64,000 bases of DNA from Chitinophagaceae bacterium 26-R-25 (lineage in GTDB: Bacteria; Bacteroidota; Bacteroidia; Chitinophagales; Chitinophagaceae). The position numbers and the translations under genes are program-made. This document shows positions 8,695-18,544 of this stretch, one piece after another. The notes under the pieces were generated by a model that worked only from the letters and a program-made list of their open reading frames with translations, had not been told where the DNA came from and did not search any database. The stretch lies in contig JARWSJ010000001.1 in NCBI GenBank assembly GCA_029906195.1, forward strand, positions 248,001 to 312,000. Direction: 5' to 3'. Numbering within the stretch: the first letter of the stretch is position 1; every line of letters begins with the position of its first letter.

Positions 8695-8951
8695 TGTTTA
8701 CCTCCTTTTTATTTTTTTAAGTGAATTTTTTCTTTTGAGATTTTGACACTCCATACGCTCTGCGTTATTGGTCTTCTCACCGGGTGATCAAAAAACATCT
8801 TATCAGTAAATTCATAATCATAGGCTGCGTTGACATCTATCAGAAGATCAAGATCACATGATGCAGATGTTGAAATCGCCAGTCCGGTAAAACAGAATGT
8901 TCTCCCTGAATAAAAATTCCAGAAAACAATAAATTATAATTAAGGATTTCC

Positions 8952-11900
8952 TTATATCAATTTTATAAACATCAATACGAACAATAGCAGCAACAGAAAC
9001 ATTAACGCCATCATTAAAAACGACATTTTGCGGCAACAACTATCGAAGAATTTTAAAATACCATCCTGTTTTGGTTCGCCGCCAAGCAACCATTTGTCGT
9101 TAGGTGCTGGCGGTACTTCAGCAGCATCACCACCGAGTCCATCAATTTTATCAGATAGTGACTTAATATACCTGTTAAATATGAATCGCCAGGGATCGGT
9201 TACTGCCATGGCTTGTCGTACATACTTTAAAATGGAAAGGTTTCGCATTTCCTTTTGTAAAATCTGTACAGCGGTTCGCACAACCACATTAAACTGAAAA
9301 CTGCCGATAATGTATCTCGTATTCCTGAAAAATCTTGCCTGCTGCACCAGCACTTTAAACAATTGCCCTTTTACTACATTGTCGGGCAACTCGATGGTTA
9401 ATAAACCAGGGATGTTTTTTTCAAAACCGCCGGGAATGGGTATGTAGTTGATCTGCGAGCTGCTAAAGCTAAAACTATACTCATCTTCTTTCACAATTTT
9501 ATCGGTTGATATTCTTGTATAAGGTTCAAGGGCCAGTATATCATCCACCTTGATGTCAGGCGTATATACAATCACTTTGCTGGCTAGGGGTAAATTATTC
9601 CAATGGATCATTAACAAATCAGGGCCCTTTCTTTCGTTTGCAGCAAATGCTTCTGCCCGGGGTATTAACGACAGTAAACGGTCGTTAATCGATTCGACAG
9701 ATAATGTAAACTGTGATGGTTTTATTTCAAAAGTATGCTGTACGGTATGTGTTGATAAATTTCCCGGATTGTCGCTATGCGAAATAGCCAGGTTGCGTTG
9801 TGATAAATTATCATTGGATGCCGGTGTTGCATTAATGGGTGTAGGATCACCTTCAAAATACACTTCAGCTACAAGGCACTGATGTATACCTCGAATGCTC
9901 GTTTGCAAATTGACCAGCGATGTAGCGTGGGTAGCATCTTCGGCAACAGGTATCATTTGTGCCGGTTGATTGAAATCGAGCCAGCATCCGAAATAAGCAA
10001 CTGATTCAACATTACCTTTAGCTGGCAGGGTTTTCATATTGAGCGGATCAGTTTGCGAAGCCATCAGCGATGTGTTATAATTAACCCGGGAAGCTGCAAA
10101 AAAAGGAATTGAACTTATTATACCGCCTTCCTTTCCTACCAATGCTATAGTATTAACGCCTGAGCCTGACCGGTTGTAACTTTTCGCCGGGTTATATTGC
10201 ATGGCGGTACCAGCCGTGTTAAATAAGCGGAAGAACACTTTTACATTTGTTGCATCATTTACGTTTGATGGGGGTGTTGGTATCGGCGCTTTAAACCTTA
10301 CTTTGGCCACTGCATAGTTAAACACCCGGGTTCCACCTGATGTTTCAAGCCATTCCAGCTGGCTGGTTTCCTGGTCTGTATCAATATCATAGAAAGGATG
10401 CAATTCATCTGCGGGATAAATAGTGCGGTCATTAAACCGGTTTAACAACTGGGTGATAAAAGTTGTGCCGGAGGAGCCCTGCGATATGGTGACACGGGAA
10501 GGTCCGCCTTCTTTCATTTGAAAAACCCGCAAGTCAACACTCAGCCATGACATAGGGCCATCTACCATGTAAGGATTGGGCGTTTTGGTTAAATTAATTA
10601 CCGCATGGCCGGTATTCTGTAACAGATTTGCCGTTATCCGCACATCTTCCGATTGCCCTGAAAAGCCAAAAGCACTGTCATTAGTAAATAACACATTGAA
10701 AACAAAAGTTACTTTTTGAGGTATATCGGTCGGTATCGTCGGATTCTCAAATTTTGTATCGGCATGTATGGCCCGTATGCTGGTTATATTGGAGCCCCCA
10801 ATTAACGGAGCAAATGTAATAACGGGCGGCGCGGTAAAATTATTCAGTTCCGATGGCAGAAAGCCGTCATATACTACATAAAAAGCATTTTGAAATATAG
10901 CACTGCCTGCGGGTTGTGCATCTACTTCCAAAATGGAAAAAGTGCTATGGTCGGTAATGATCTCGCAGCTTTGGTAACCAATGCGTATAAATCTGGCATA
11001 TTCACAGGGCCGTCCTCCATTATCAACCGTAAAAAGCATATAAGGTCCGGGAACAACAACATTGGGGTTAGAAGGAATGACAGCATTGATGGTATTTCCG
11101 TTCACAGTAAAATCAAGATTAATAGCCCGCTGATCTGGGTTGAAAGCATGTGTAGAAGACCCGCAACGCATTAACACTACTTTTTGAATGATAGAACCGT
11201 TATTGGTTTCAACCTGTATTGTTTTTCCAAAAGAAACCGAGGCGGGGCAAGAAACGATAACAGGTCTTGTACCCGGCGGATAAGGGGGAACAAAAACCTC
11301 TATTTTTTCCTGATTAGCTGTAGGCGGCTGCCTAGGTTGTGAATTAGCATCATCAACATGATTTGCCGCATTTAATACTACTAAATTACCTCCTCCGGTC
11401 CAGATATTTCCATCTGGCATAAGCAGCGCCGACGAATGATAGTTTCTTAGAACAGAGGCAGGGTCATTAAGCGTTGTCCATTGATTAGTGTTGGGGTCAT
11501 AAATTTCAGGATCATTAACTGCCGACACGTCATTACCATCAGAAGTTCCACCATTCAGAATTATATGTCCAGTTGGTAAAAGGGTTGCACAAGAATGAAC
11601 TCTTGGACCTCCTGACGGGTTGCCGTCCCTCCGCACCGTAGACCACGATGGGCTTGCATCGCTCAAATTTATGATTTGGGAAGTTGCACCTCCGCAAAGC
11701 AAGATCCTGGCTGCATATCCATCGGAAGAACTCAAAGGCAGCAATACCGACGGGAAATCGTAGTTGTTATATGCACCATCCGGCAAAGAGCATATGTTTT
11801 GCGTGGTGCCATCAAATGGGTTGATCTTAATGTTTTGAGTGAATCCGTTGATAAAGGATGAAACGAATATTTTTCCATCATTTATAAGATGTATGCGGGG

Positions 11901-12506
11901 GTATAAGATCGGATCGCCGCCAATTACTCCTATAGCGGGAAGCAATACCCAGTTTCCTCCTGCCAGTTGATAACGCTCTGGCGTATTGTTGCCGTGTCGA
12001 TTGTCATCGCCTTCGGGATGGCCCTGGAAAATAAACACATCCCCTGTACCTAAAGTGCAAAGTGTAGGATACCATCGGCCGCCTCCTGTTGTAAGCCCCG
12101 GCTCAGGATTCATATCGGCAGCCTGGTTTAGCACGCCACTTAGGTAGCTATAAATAGTACTATGACGATGTCCGTCGAAATGATGCGTGTGATGAATGCC
12201 AGTTGCATCGGCCGGAAATTGCGCCGTACCCCCAGCCAGCAAGGGACGGCCATCGCCTAAAAAAGCATGGCCGCAACAGAATAAATCAAAATCAGGCGTT
12301 GGCACAGGTGTACTAATCATACTTGTTGTGCGACAATTAAAGCGCCTGCTGTTTAAATAATCGTGTGGAGCACCGGGATTGTTTCCGGCGTATGAATGAT
12401 TGTCCCCCCCTACAATAAGCACTTCACCATCGCCATTAAGCGTAGGAACCAATATTGCATGAATAGCAACTACATTTTCCGATGAAATTACAGGTAGCCA
12501 ACTCAT
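8952..12506 (-). CDS. Copper-radical oxidase (galactose/glyoxal oxidase family) with C-terminal membrane anchor
   Basis: A 1184-residue protein. The first 520 residues are a kelch-type propeller plus a DUF1929-like domain of the galactose/glyoxal oxidase family. The copper site and Cys-Tyr cofactor can be read: the Cys in LFCCGHAFLGDGRPLLAGG, the Tyr in GGRWYPTL, Tyr-His in RNYHSSALLMPDGNI, and the distal His in STHAFNPDQR. Members oxidise primary alcohols or aldehydes with O2 and release H2O2. Residues about 530-1120 are several beta-rich segments I do not recognise. The extreme C-terminus is CCRKM followed by some 20 hydrophobic residues and KLI, a tail anchor. There is no N-terminal signal peptide, so export is unexplained. 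It is roughly twice the usual family length. Confidence 0.8.
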   Translation of the reverse strand: MSWLPVISSENVVAIHAILVPTLNGDGEVLIVGGDNHSYAGNNPGAPHDYLNSRRFNCRTTSMISTPVPTPDFDLFCCGHAFLGDGRPLLAGGTAQFPADATGIHHTHHFDGHRHSTIYSYLSGVLNQAADMNPEPGLTTGGGRWYPTLCTLGTGDVFIFQGHPEGDDNRHGNNTPERYQLAGGNWVLLPAIGVIGGDPILYPRIHLINDGKIFVSSFINGFTQNIKINPFDGTTQNICSLPDGAYNNYDFPSVLLPLSSSDGYAARILLCGGATSQIINLSDASPSWSTVRRDGNPSGGPRVHSCATLLPTGHIILNGGTSDGNDVSAVNDPEIYDPNTNQWTTLNDPASVLRNYHSSALLMPDGNIWTGGGNLVVLNAANHVDDANSQPRQPPTANQEKIEVFVPPYPPGTRPVIVSCPASVSFGKTIQVETNNGSIIQKVVLMRCGSSTHAFNPDQRAINLDFTVNGNTINAVIPSNPNVVVPGPYMLFTVDNGGRPCEYARFIRIGYQSCEIITDHSTFSILEVDAQPAGSAIFQNAFYVVYDGFLPSELNNFTAPPVITFAPLIGGSNITSIRAIHADTKFENPTIPTDIPQKVTFVFNVLFTNDSAFGFSGQSEDVRITANLLQNTGHAVINLTKTPNPYMVDGPMSWLSVDLRVFQMKEGGPSRVTISQGSSGTTFITQLLNRFNDRTIYPADELHPFYDIDTDQETSQLEWLETSGGTRVFNYAVAKVRFKAPIPTPPSNVNDATNVKVFFRLFNTAGTAMQYNPAKSYNRSGSGVNTIALVGKEGGIISSIPFFAASRVNYNTSLMASQTDPLNMKTLPAKGNVESVAYFGCWLDFNQPAQMIPVAEDATHATSLVNLQTSIRGIHQCLVAEVYFEGDPTPINATPASNDNLSQRNLAISHSDNPGNLSTHTVQHTFEIKPSQFTLSVESINDRLLSLIPRAEAFAANERKGPDLLMIHWNNLPLASKVIVYTPDIKVDDILALEPYTRISTDKIVKEDEYSFSFSSSQINYIPIPGGFEKNIPGLLTIELPDNVVKGQLFKVLVQQARFFRNTRYIIGSFQFNVVVRTAVQILQKEMRNLSILKYVRQAMAVTDPWRFIFNRYIKSLSDKIDGLGGDAAEVPPAPNDKWLLGGEPKQDGILKFFDSCCRKMSFLMMALMFLLLLLFVLMFIKLI

Positions 12507-12739
12507 ATTTTTAATTTTGTTTTTACACGTGATCAGAATTTTGGTTTGCTTACATGCAAGCGAGTCCCTTTTTACTATTGTAAATAGCGAAGAAGCTATA
12601 ATAATTCAGAAATCTGTCACATATGTACAATGATTTTTAAGTAGAGTGGAAACAAAGAAATGAGTAAATAATAGTTCAAAATCAAATGTACCTAATTCAG
12701 ATAGTGCGGATTAATTATGCTCGCCGCGATTTGTTGCTG

Positions 12740-13750
12740 CTACTTAATCCTTATTTGAAGACCATAAATGTTACACGAGTTTCCAGGCTCAAAACCCACA
12801 AATCCACAACCAGCAAATTTCCAACCGAAAAATAATCCACCGGATGCAAGCGCATTGTTTTCATTAATCATTAGTATCGGGTAGAACGCTATAGCCTCTT
12901 CACCTCCACGAGTTATCTGATAACCACCCCCAGTGGTAAAATAACCAGTTGTAGCCGTAATTTCACTTACGGGTATACATAGTTCCGGAATCGTTTGAGT
13001 AACATGATTTGTCAGCAACGCACCTTGTTCCAAAACTGGTTTTAAAAATGGTTTTCCGATATCAATGACTTCTCCTTTCGAATACAAAACGTAATTGGTG
13101 ATTTGTTGAGACCAAGCTGCATTACCTTGTATCATCATTGGTGTGTTTAGCCATCCCACAATGGAATCCCTTCCATTTACGCTAATTGTCTGCGGATATG
13201 AACCCATCATTGAAACCGTGCTATCATCATAATTTGTAATTTTTAATTTGAATCCTCCAGCAGTCACAACGTTGCTCAACTGTTTTTTCCGAACGGCACT
13301 CGAATAAGTATAACTTTGGCTTCCAAATGCAATCGGAACCTGGATCGTTTCGTCCGCTTTTACTATCTCCATGTTCAGATTTTTATCACCTGTATAGCAA
13401 TAGGCGGTGACGATCACTACCGGTTCATTTGATTGTTCCGGATTTTGAAAATCTATAAAGTCGACGTGCCAGGCATTAGAGTCCGGGTAGTTGCCGGTGA
13501 CTTCATAGCCTGTGACTCCCGCATTTACGAGTATCGAATACCCGCCACCGACCAATTGTTGGTTCGATGGACATGTCGCAACAATGCTGCTGTATCCTTT
13601 AGTGCTGATGGTTTGCGTTTGTATTGTCGGTTGTATAATACCGTTGGTAGCATTTTTTGCGGGAGCGCAGCTAACAAACAGCAGTGTAAAAAGACTACAA
13701 CAAACAACAGGAAAGTTAAACTTTAGTGTAATGGGGGATAAGGGTGCCAT
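12740..13750 (-). CDS. Lipoprotein with two CP-GGGY-type repeats
   Basis: The start at MAPLSPITLKF gives a lipoprotein signal (SLFTLLFVSC, Cys at about residue 28). The mature 310 residues hold two related blocks: CPSNQQLVGGGYSI...VTGYEVTGNYPDSNAWHV...VTAYCYT, and CIPVSEITATTGYFTTGGGYQI, each with a Cys and a GGGY turn. Similar blocks occur in secreted proteins of Actinobacteria and Bacteroidota with no known function. It is in the same orientation as the oxidase gene, 233 bases upstream of it. Confidence 0.6.
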   Translation of the reverse strand: MAPLSPITLKFNFPVVCCSLFTLLFVSCAPAKNATNGIIQPTIQTQTISTKGYSSIVATCPSNQQLVGGGYSILVNAGVTGYEVTGNYPDSNAWHVDFIDFQNPEQSNEPVVIVTAYCYTGDKNLNMEIVKADETIQVPIAFGSQSYTYSSAVRKKQLSNVVTAGGFKLKITNYDDSTVSMMGSYPQTISVNGRDSIVGWLNTPMMIQGNAAWSQQITNYVLYSKGEVIDIGKPFLKPVLEQGALLTNHVTQTIPELCIPVSEITATTGYFTTGGGYQITRGGEEAIAFYPILMINENNALASGGLFFGWKFAGCGFVGFEPGNSCNIYGLQIRIK

Positions 13751-13896
13751 AAAAAAAGTTTTAAAATCATTGTTTTTACCTGATTGGCTGCTGAAAAGAA
13801 TGATTGAAATTGATATAGGCAACAAAACTAGCGACTTGAATTTTGTATTGTTTCATACAAAACGGTGGAGTTGCCATCCCAATATTACCTGAATGT

Positions 13897-14802
13897 TTAT
13901 TCTTCTATTTTATTTGCATATCCCGAAATTTCATTTACAATCCCTTTTGATGCGATCGCAATTTGTTTAGCAGCAAGGTTCAAAAATTCTTTGGCTAATG
14001 ACGGACTGGAATACTTAGCAAGGTCAGCCATAACAACTCCTGTAAGAAAATAGCGGACATCAGGATTCCATGGATGAATACCGTCATCTATCATAGTGCC
14101 ATAGTCAACCCATGTCCAAATTCCTTCAGTAGGTATTTTGATTCGCCTATGTTGCGTTTGATAAAAAGCAATCCATATTTCACCACTCTGATTTTGTTTA
14201 AGGTCGATATCGTTTGTATTAGTAACTACTTGTATAGGGAAAATTTTCTTCCACTCGACAAAGGGCACACCTCCATCAATTGTTGCGGAAGCTCTTATAC
14301 GTTCTGCCGTTGCTGTGGAAACATCCCCTTCCAAATTTGCTTCAGTTGTTTTCGTATTGTCAATATTGTCGGGCGGGGTAGGAGGAGTAAGTACTTCGAT
14401 AAAATGTGTGTCATCAGAAAAATTTCCTGTATCGACGTTAAAGGCATCAACCCATATACCGGGACTGCCACCTGGGCCACTAATACCTCCGGGGGGAGCA
14501 TACACTAAAGTTATTTTTATATCAGCGGAGCCAACCTTGACTGGTTGATTACCAGCTGTAGTATAAAGTTGATTACCATCAGGCGAACCATTCACTGACA
14601 TGAATGCAAAAGGAAGATCTTTTCCGTTAAAAGATAATGTAGGCCATCCGAAGGCTATATGATTCCCCGGATTTAGATCTGTGGTGCCTGGATAATTTTC
14701 GTCAGTTTCGTTCGTAATATTATTGTTTGCAGAGAAATGATGATGTCTTATGCCAGTACCACCATGTGTATACACAATGTACGCAGTTACAACATGTGCC
14801 AT
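13897..14802 (-). CDS. Unknown protein, possibly with a sugar-binding-like fold
   Basis: A 301-residue protein, ATG at 14802. It begins with a beta-rich segment (VVTAYIVYTHGGTGIRHHHF), has a Gly/Pro-rich stretch near residue 105 (APPGGISGPGGSPGIWVDAF), and ends in helices (LAKEFLNLAAKQIAIASKG). There is no signal peptide. It is the most upstream gene of a same-strand set with the lipoprotein, oxidase, fibre and HELVH genes, all unusual and most lacking signal peptides. No family is recognised. Confidence 0.5.
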   Translation of the reverse strand: MAHVVTAYIVYTHGGTGIRHHHFSANNNITNETDENYPGTTDLNPGNHIAFGWPTLSFNGKDLPFAFMSVNGSPDGNQLYTTAGNQPVKVGSADIKITLVYAPPGGISGPGGSPGIWVDAFNVDTGNFSDDTHFIEVLTPPTPPDNIDNTKTTEANLEGDVSTATAERIRASATIDGGVPFVEWKKIFPIQVVTNTNDIDLKQNQSGEIWIAFYQTQHRRIKIPTEGIWTWVDYGTMIDDGIHPWNPDVRYFLTGVVMADLAKYSSPSLAKEFLNLAAKQIAIASKGIVNEISGYANKIEE

Positions 14803-15646
14803 AATAAGTCAATTTATTCGCCTACTCTTTGATAGGATTTTCGGCGCACTCCGTTTTTTTTATCGAAATCACTGGTGAAGGTGCTTCGATAGCTTTCAGG
14901 GAACAGGCATACTTTTTCAGCAGAGAAATAAGGGTAATTATAAAAAAATGACAAATCATCGCAGTTTTCTTTCATAGAATGACTCTACAACATTTGTCTT
15001 TTTCATTTGATCCGTGCTGCGAGGGTTTCACCGAAATAATTCCATTGAAAGAAGACTTTATTGACTGTGAATCTGTTTCCAAACTATCTATGGGTGCCGA
15101 GCTATAAAGTAGATAGTGTTGGAATACCTGATACCAACAATTGGCAGGAGACATTACATTGAGCCGCACCATCACTATCGCGAACCTATTCCATCCCGTT
15201 TTAAGGCAAATTTTGCCAGTTAACGCATATTAATGTTGGCCCTGCAATATGTCCTGTATGGGTACTTGCATCCTATGTAAATTGTGTGGCATACTAAACG
15301 ACAATGTCATGTATTACAGACTCACTGTTAATGGAATTATAGCTATGTACTTAAGATTCATCGTTTGTCAACTAATCCATTTTAACTAGCAGGAAAGTGG
15401 AGCTTAAAGTAAGTTCTTTGTAGGGGAGCGGTCTAGGGGAGTTGCAACTTGCATCAGCAAAGGATGCAATTATTTTCCAGAAGTGCAACAAACATTGATA
15501 ATATTATTGAGAATTTGCAAGTGTTTAACATTAGACAAGGTTGGCATGTGATGGAGGTAGATATTTAAAGTGGGATTTCTACGAATCACCATGGTATCGA
15601 ATTCAATGTCCCTATCCCGTAGAAGTAACGACCTGGCTATTTAGCA
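14803..15646. other. Intergenic, probably decayed DNA
   Basis: About 840 bases. A 67-codon minus-strand frame (14972-15175) exists but has no start context or recognisable motif. I see no RNA gene or terminator. The region leads into a truncated radC and is likely scar sequence at the border of the defence island. Confidence 0.35.
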
Positions 15647-15901
15647 TTAAGTTCCGATGATGTCCCAGGGGGAGGGATGAGGGTTTCTATACTTGTTTGG
15701 TATGTATAATGCTTCCCCATGTCTATATGCCCATGAAATAGCGTCCAACCCAGTTGTTGTTGCAGAAGTTGCCAGAAATAGATTATACACATCTGAAGAC
15801 ATTTTTATTTTTGGTCTTTCAGCAACTTTGATCTTTGCTTTGTAGATGATTTCCAGCTCCGATACTTTTGTCCAATCTGTTGTCACTACATTCTTTTCCA
15901 T
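15647..15901 (-). pseudogene. Truncated RadC-like gene (second copy)
   Basis: The first 40 or so residues (MEKNVVTTDWTKVSELEIIY...) match the RadC-like protein at 239-709 almost residue for residue, up to the VYNLFLA segment. The remaining 45 residues are unrelated and the JAB domain with its HNHPS motif is gone. This is an internal or 3' deletion that fused the radC start to other sequence. The ATG at 15901 matches the intact copy's start. Confidence 0.7.
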
Positions 15902-16011
15902 ACCTAAAAAACAGTTTTTAATCCATTGAAAAAACAACTGGGCCAAATTAGCCCTTTACAAACATTGGAGGATGTTTTAATTTTATACGCAGATTAATAA
16001 TATTTAGTAGC

Positions 16012-16052
16012 AAGCCTACGCATTGTTCAGTTTGTCTCGCGTAGGCTTTTTA
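16012..16052 (+). terminator. Strong hairpin with T-run ahead of the phosphotransferase fragment
   Basis: A perfect 10-bp inverted repeat (AAGCCTACGC / GCGTAGGCTT) with a 17-base loop is followed by TTTTTATT on the plus strand. No plus-strand gene ends just upstream, so it either insulates the next gene, attenuates it, or belonged to a lost gene. Confidence 0.6.
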
Positions 16053-16081
16053 TTGGGTAAATATTCGAGTACCTTTATTTA

Positions 16082-16474
16082 ATGATGCCTACTTTTCCCG
16101 CCACCTATTCTACGCTTTGTCCGACCGCCTTATCTTCTATTATTGTAGAAAAATACCAACTACGAAACGTCGGGTGTAAATTCCTGGTGAGGGGTGTTGG
16201 TGATACCTATCTTGTTGAATCAAGTGACGGGCGTTTTATATTAAGGATCTATCGCTCTTCTCACCGAAGCCTGCCACAAATAAAAGAGGAGGTAAAATTA
16301 TTACATGCGCTGCAACAGGCAGGGGTGTCCGTGTCATACCCGGTGGCGGATATATTGGGTGATACCATCCAGACACTTGTGGCCATTGAAGGAGAGAGGC
16401 ATGCTGTGTTGTTTAGCTATGCACCTGGTCATGTGGTCAGATCACTGGATGACCATCCCAATGTTGTGCGCTGA
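16082..16474 (+). pseudogene. Truncated aminoglycoside-phosphotransferase-like kinase
   Basis: The 130 residues cover the kinase N-lobe of the APH/choline-kinase-like family: VRGVGDTYLVESSDGRFILRIYRS (nucleotide-binding strand and the ATP-binding Lys region) and EEVKLLHALQQAGVSVSYPV. The family is normally about 330 residues; the catalytic HGDLHxxN and D-x-D motifs are absent because the frame stops after SLDDHPNVVR. It is therefore a 3'-deleted gene. The two in-frame ATGs at 16082 and 16085 cannot be told apart. Confidence 0.65.
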
Positions 16475-16583
16475 TTTTAGAATATTTATTTGTAGGAGTT
16501 AAGATTTAATCTGACATTTTGTGTGGTTACTTAAAGTTACCTTAACTGTCAAAGATTGAATCTTTATTTCTACACATTTTTAG

Positions 16584-17477
16584 TTAACATATTGGATCAA
16601 CAGGTTCTCCATTTTCATCATAGGCAATTACCTCTCCAAAATCATCGGAATAAAAAATGTCTTTTGAGTCGTCGGAAAGCATCCAACTTTTTTTGGGGCT
16701 CAACCATTTGATTTTCGAATCAATAAGTTCATTTGCCACATCTATGATTCTGTATTGATATTTATCGCCCTTAATTTGAGTAATTTCGATGAATTCAGTT
16801 CTGTCTAAGGTTAACAGCTTCGCATCAACTACACTTTTCTTAATTGCGAAATTATCGTCATCCCCATTTAATTTAATTGTCGGATAAAAGATTCCGGCAA
16901 AGTCATTTTGTTGCATGTGTATCCTTGCAATAGCGTTTGTTATCAAATAATGTGAGTCATCGGTGGCTAAAATTTTCTTGCAGAAGTTTTCAGAAAGGAA
17001 GTTCGATACAAGTTTGTCCTCTTCTTTTTCCGCCTCAATGCTTCTTCCGCCAATTGCGCTGCATCCAAGTCGTTCCAAACTGGATTTCGTAAACCCAACG
17101 TGTTGGAAAACTAGGTAAGCATTCGTTAGCCATGTTGAAAGCACTAAAGTGTCTCCAACTTGGACATTTAGTTCGTAGAAAACAGCTTTTTTAGAAGATG
17201 ATGCATATAGCATTTGTTCGCCTTTTAGGTTTGCCCTATTAAGCCTGGCAAGATGTTCGGGTGGATAAATAATGTCTGAATAACATTCTGGTTTAGAAGT
17301 ATATAAAATGCCACGATATAAAACTATTCCTGGGTTAAGTTGAAATGCCAATACTTTATATCCATTCATTAATTTTCTTATTCTTTGATCAACGTCCTCA
17401 ATAGATATTTTACTCAAGTCCAATGAATTTATTTCTGTAATACATTGCTGAATTGTTTCAAAACTGTGATTTGACAT
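16584..17477 (-). CDS. RES-domain protein (possible NAD+-degrading enzyme), copy 1
   Basis: A 297-residue protein. The RES signature appears as VLYRGILY (Arg), PPEHLARLNRANLKGEQMLYAS (second Arg region), AVFYELNV (Glu) and a Ser-rich VLSTW, with the later DFAGIFYP block. RES toxins break down NAD+ and are usually paired with an Xre antitoxin; none is adjacent here. About 95 residues before and 60 after the core are extra. The next gene upstream (17681-18544) has the same order of motifs, so the two are divergent paralogues in tandem. A role in phage defence is inferred from the AbiH and SIR2-HerA neighbours. Confidence 0.6.
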   Translation of the reverse strand: MSNHSFETIQQCITEINSLDLSKISIEDVDQRIRKLMNGYKVLAFQLNPGIVLYRGILYTSKPECYSDIIYPPEHLARLNRANLKGEQMLYASSSKKAVFYELNVQVGDTLVLSTWLTNAYLVFQHVGFTKSSLERLGCSAIGGRSIEAEKEEDKLVSNFLSENFCKKILATDDSHYLITNAIARIHMQQNDFAGIFYPTIKLNGDDDNFAIKKSVVDAKLLTLDRTEFIEITQIKGDKYQYRIIDVANELIDSKIKWLSPKKSWMLSDDSKDIFYSDDFGEVIAYDENGEPVDPIC

Positions 17478-17680
17478 GGTAGTTGAATTTCGGTTGCTAA
17501 TAATAGTTAAGTTTTAATGAAAAAATAGGCAGCTGAGCTGAATCCTCTTCTTGTTGGAAATTATCAACTGTTAATATAAAAAACATACTCGCAAACTGAA
17601 AACAGAAGGTGGAATTTGCAGCTGGATGAAGTTGTAATTTATTTGTGTCAAATGTTTAATAGCTAACGCCAATGTCCGTT

Positions 17681-18544
17681 TTACCATATGATCTCGTCTA
17701 ATTTAGTATTGAAGTTTTTTGCGTGGATTATTCCAAGTTCAGTGTAATTCATTTTATTGTCTGGAGAAAGTGTCGCCAACAGTTCGTTTCTGCTTACTGA
17801 AATTAGTTTGAAAATCTCAAATGTTGAAACCGCCTGATTAAATGCGAAATTGAGTCCTATTTCTTTTGCGGGTACACTTGGGTACATAATACCATCTGCT
17901 TGTTCCTTCGCTAAAAATAATGCTAGATTACAATACGCTGTTGTAATAATATAAGTCTTGAGATCTTTTTTTGCGTGCTTTCGAAATCTTTCAAACAAAA
18001 ATCTATAAAGGACAATTGTCGCGTTTCTTGATTCTGGGTCATATTGCTGAACCGTTTCGTCAAAACCTTTGCCGTAATACTTGTCGAAGTAAGATGTTCT
18101 TAGATGTTTATCCGGTGACGTAACTATGACTATTTTTAAAGGCCTTTGGAGTTCCCATTTGCTAATTGTAACGATTACCTTGTCCCCAGAACTAATAGAT
18201 TTTGTCCAATCATCCGCGATTTCCATATAGGATATGGGCCGCGTTTCCGACGAATAAAGTTTGGGTTGAAAAGGCCGATTGCATCGTGCAAAGGATTTTA
18301 CAACCTCTTGTGGGGCGATAAATATTTCTGATATTTTATTGAAGAAAATCTCATCTTGCCTGTGAGTTCTTGACCTCACGACGGCAGTTTTTGCTGCTAA
18401 GTCATCTATAATTACAGGTATACCTTTAATTGAAAGAAAGGCCGTCAATGCATATTCATAGGCGAACTCATCATTTGCATCTAATTCCTCTAATTTCTTT
18501 ATAGCCTTATTTACCGTCTCTAATGTCATTGGGTTGATGCTCAT
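17681..18544 (-). CDS. RES-domain protein, divergent copy 2
   Basis: A 287-residue protein parallel to the one at 16584-17477. Corresponding motifs are VVRSRTHR (for YRG), SFARCNRPFQPKLYSS (for RLNRANLKGEQMLYAS), ISYMEIADDW (for AVFYELNV), a shared YxITxA block, and ADGIMYPSVPAKEIGLNFAF, the typical RES C-terminal G-I-x-Y-P-S. The start codon ATG at 18544 is followed by a helical N-terminus. The separation of 200 bases from copy 1 holds no gene. Whether both act as enzymes or one is an inhibitor of the other cannot be told. Confidence 0.55.
   Translation of the reverse strand: MSINPMTLETVNKAIKKLEELDANDEFAYEYALTAFLSIKGIPVIIDDLAAKTAVVRSRTHRQDEIFFNKISEIFIAPQEVVKSFARCNRPFQPKLYSSETRPISYMEIADDWTKSISSGDKVIVTISKWELQRPLKIVIVTSPDKHLRTSYFDKYYGKGFDETVQQYDPESRNATIVLYRFLFERFRKHAKKDLKTYIITTAYCNLALFLAKEQADGIMYPSVPAKEIGLNFAFNQAVSTFEIFKLISVSRNELLATLSPDNKMNYTELGIIHAKNFNTKLDEIIW

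Noticed and set aside
14972-15175. 67-codon minus-strand frame in the gap before the truncated radC
   Set aside because: No motif, no start context and no neighbours that would support it.
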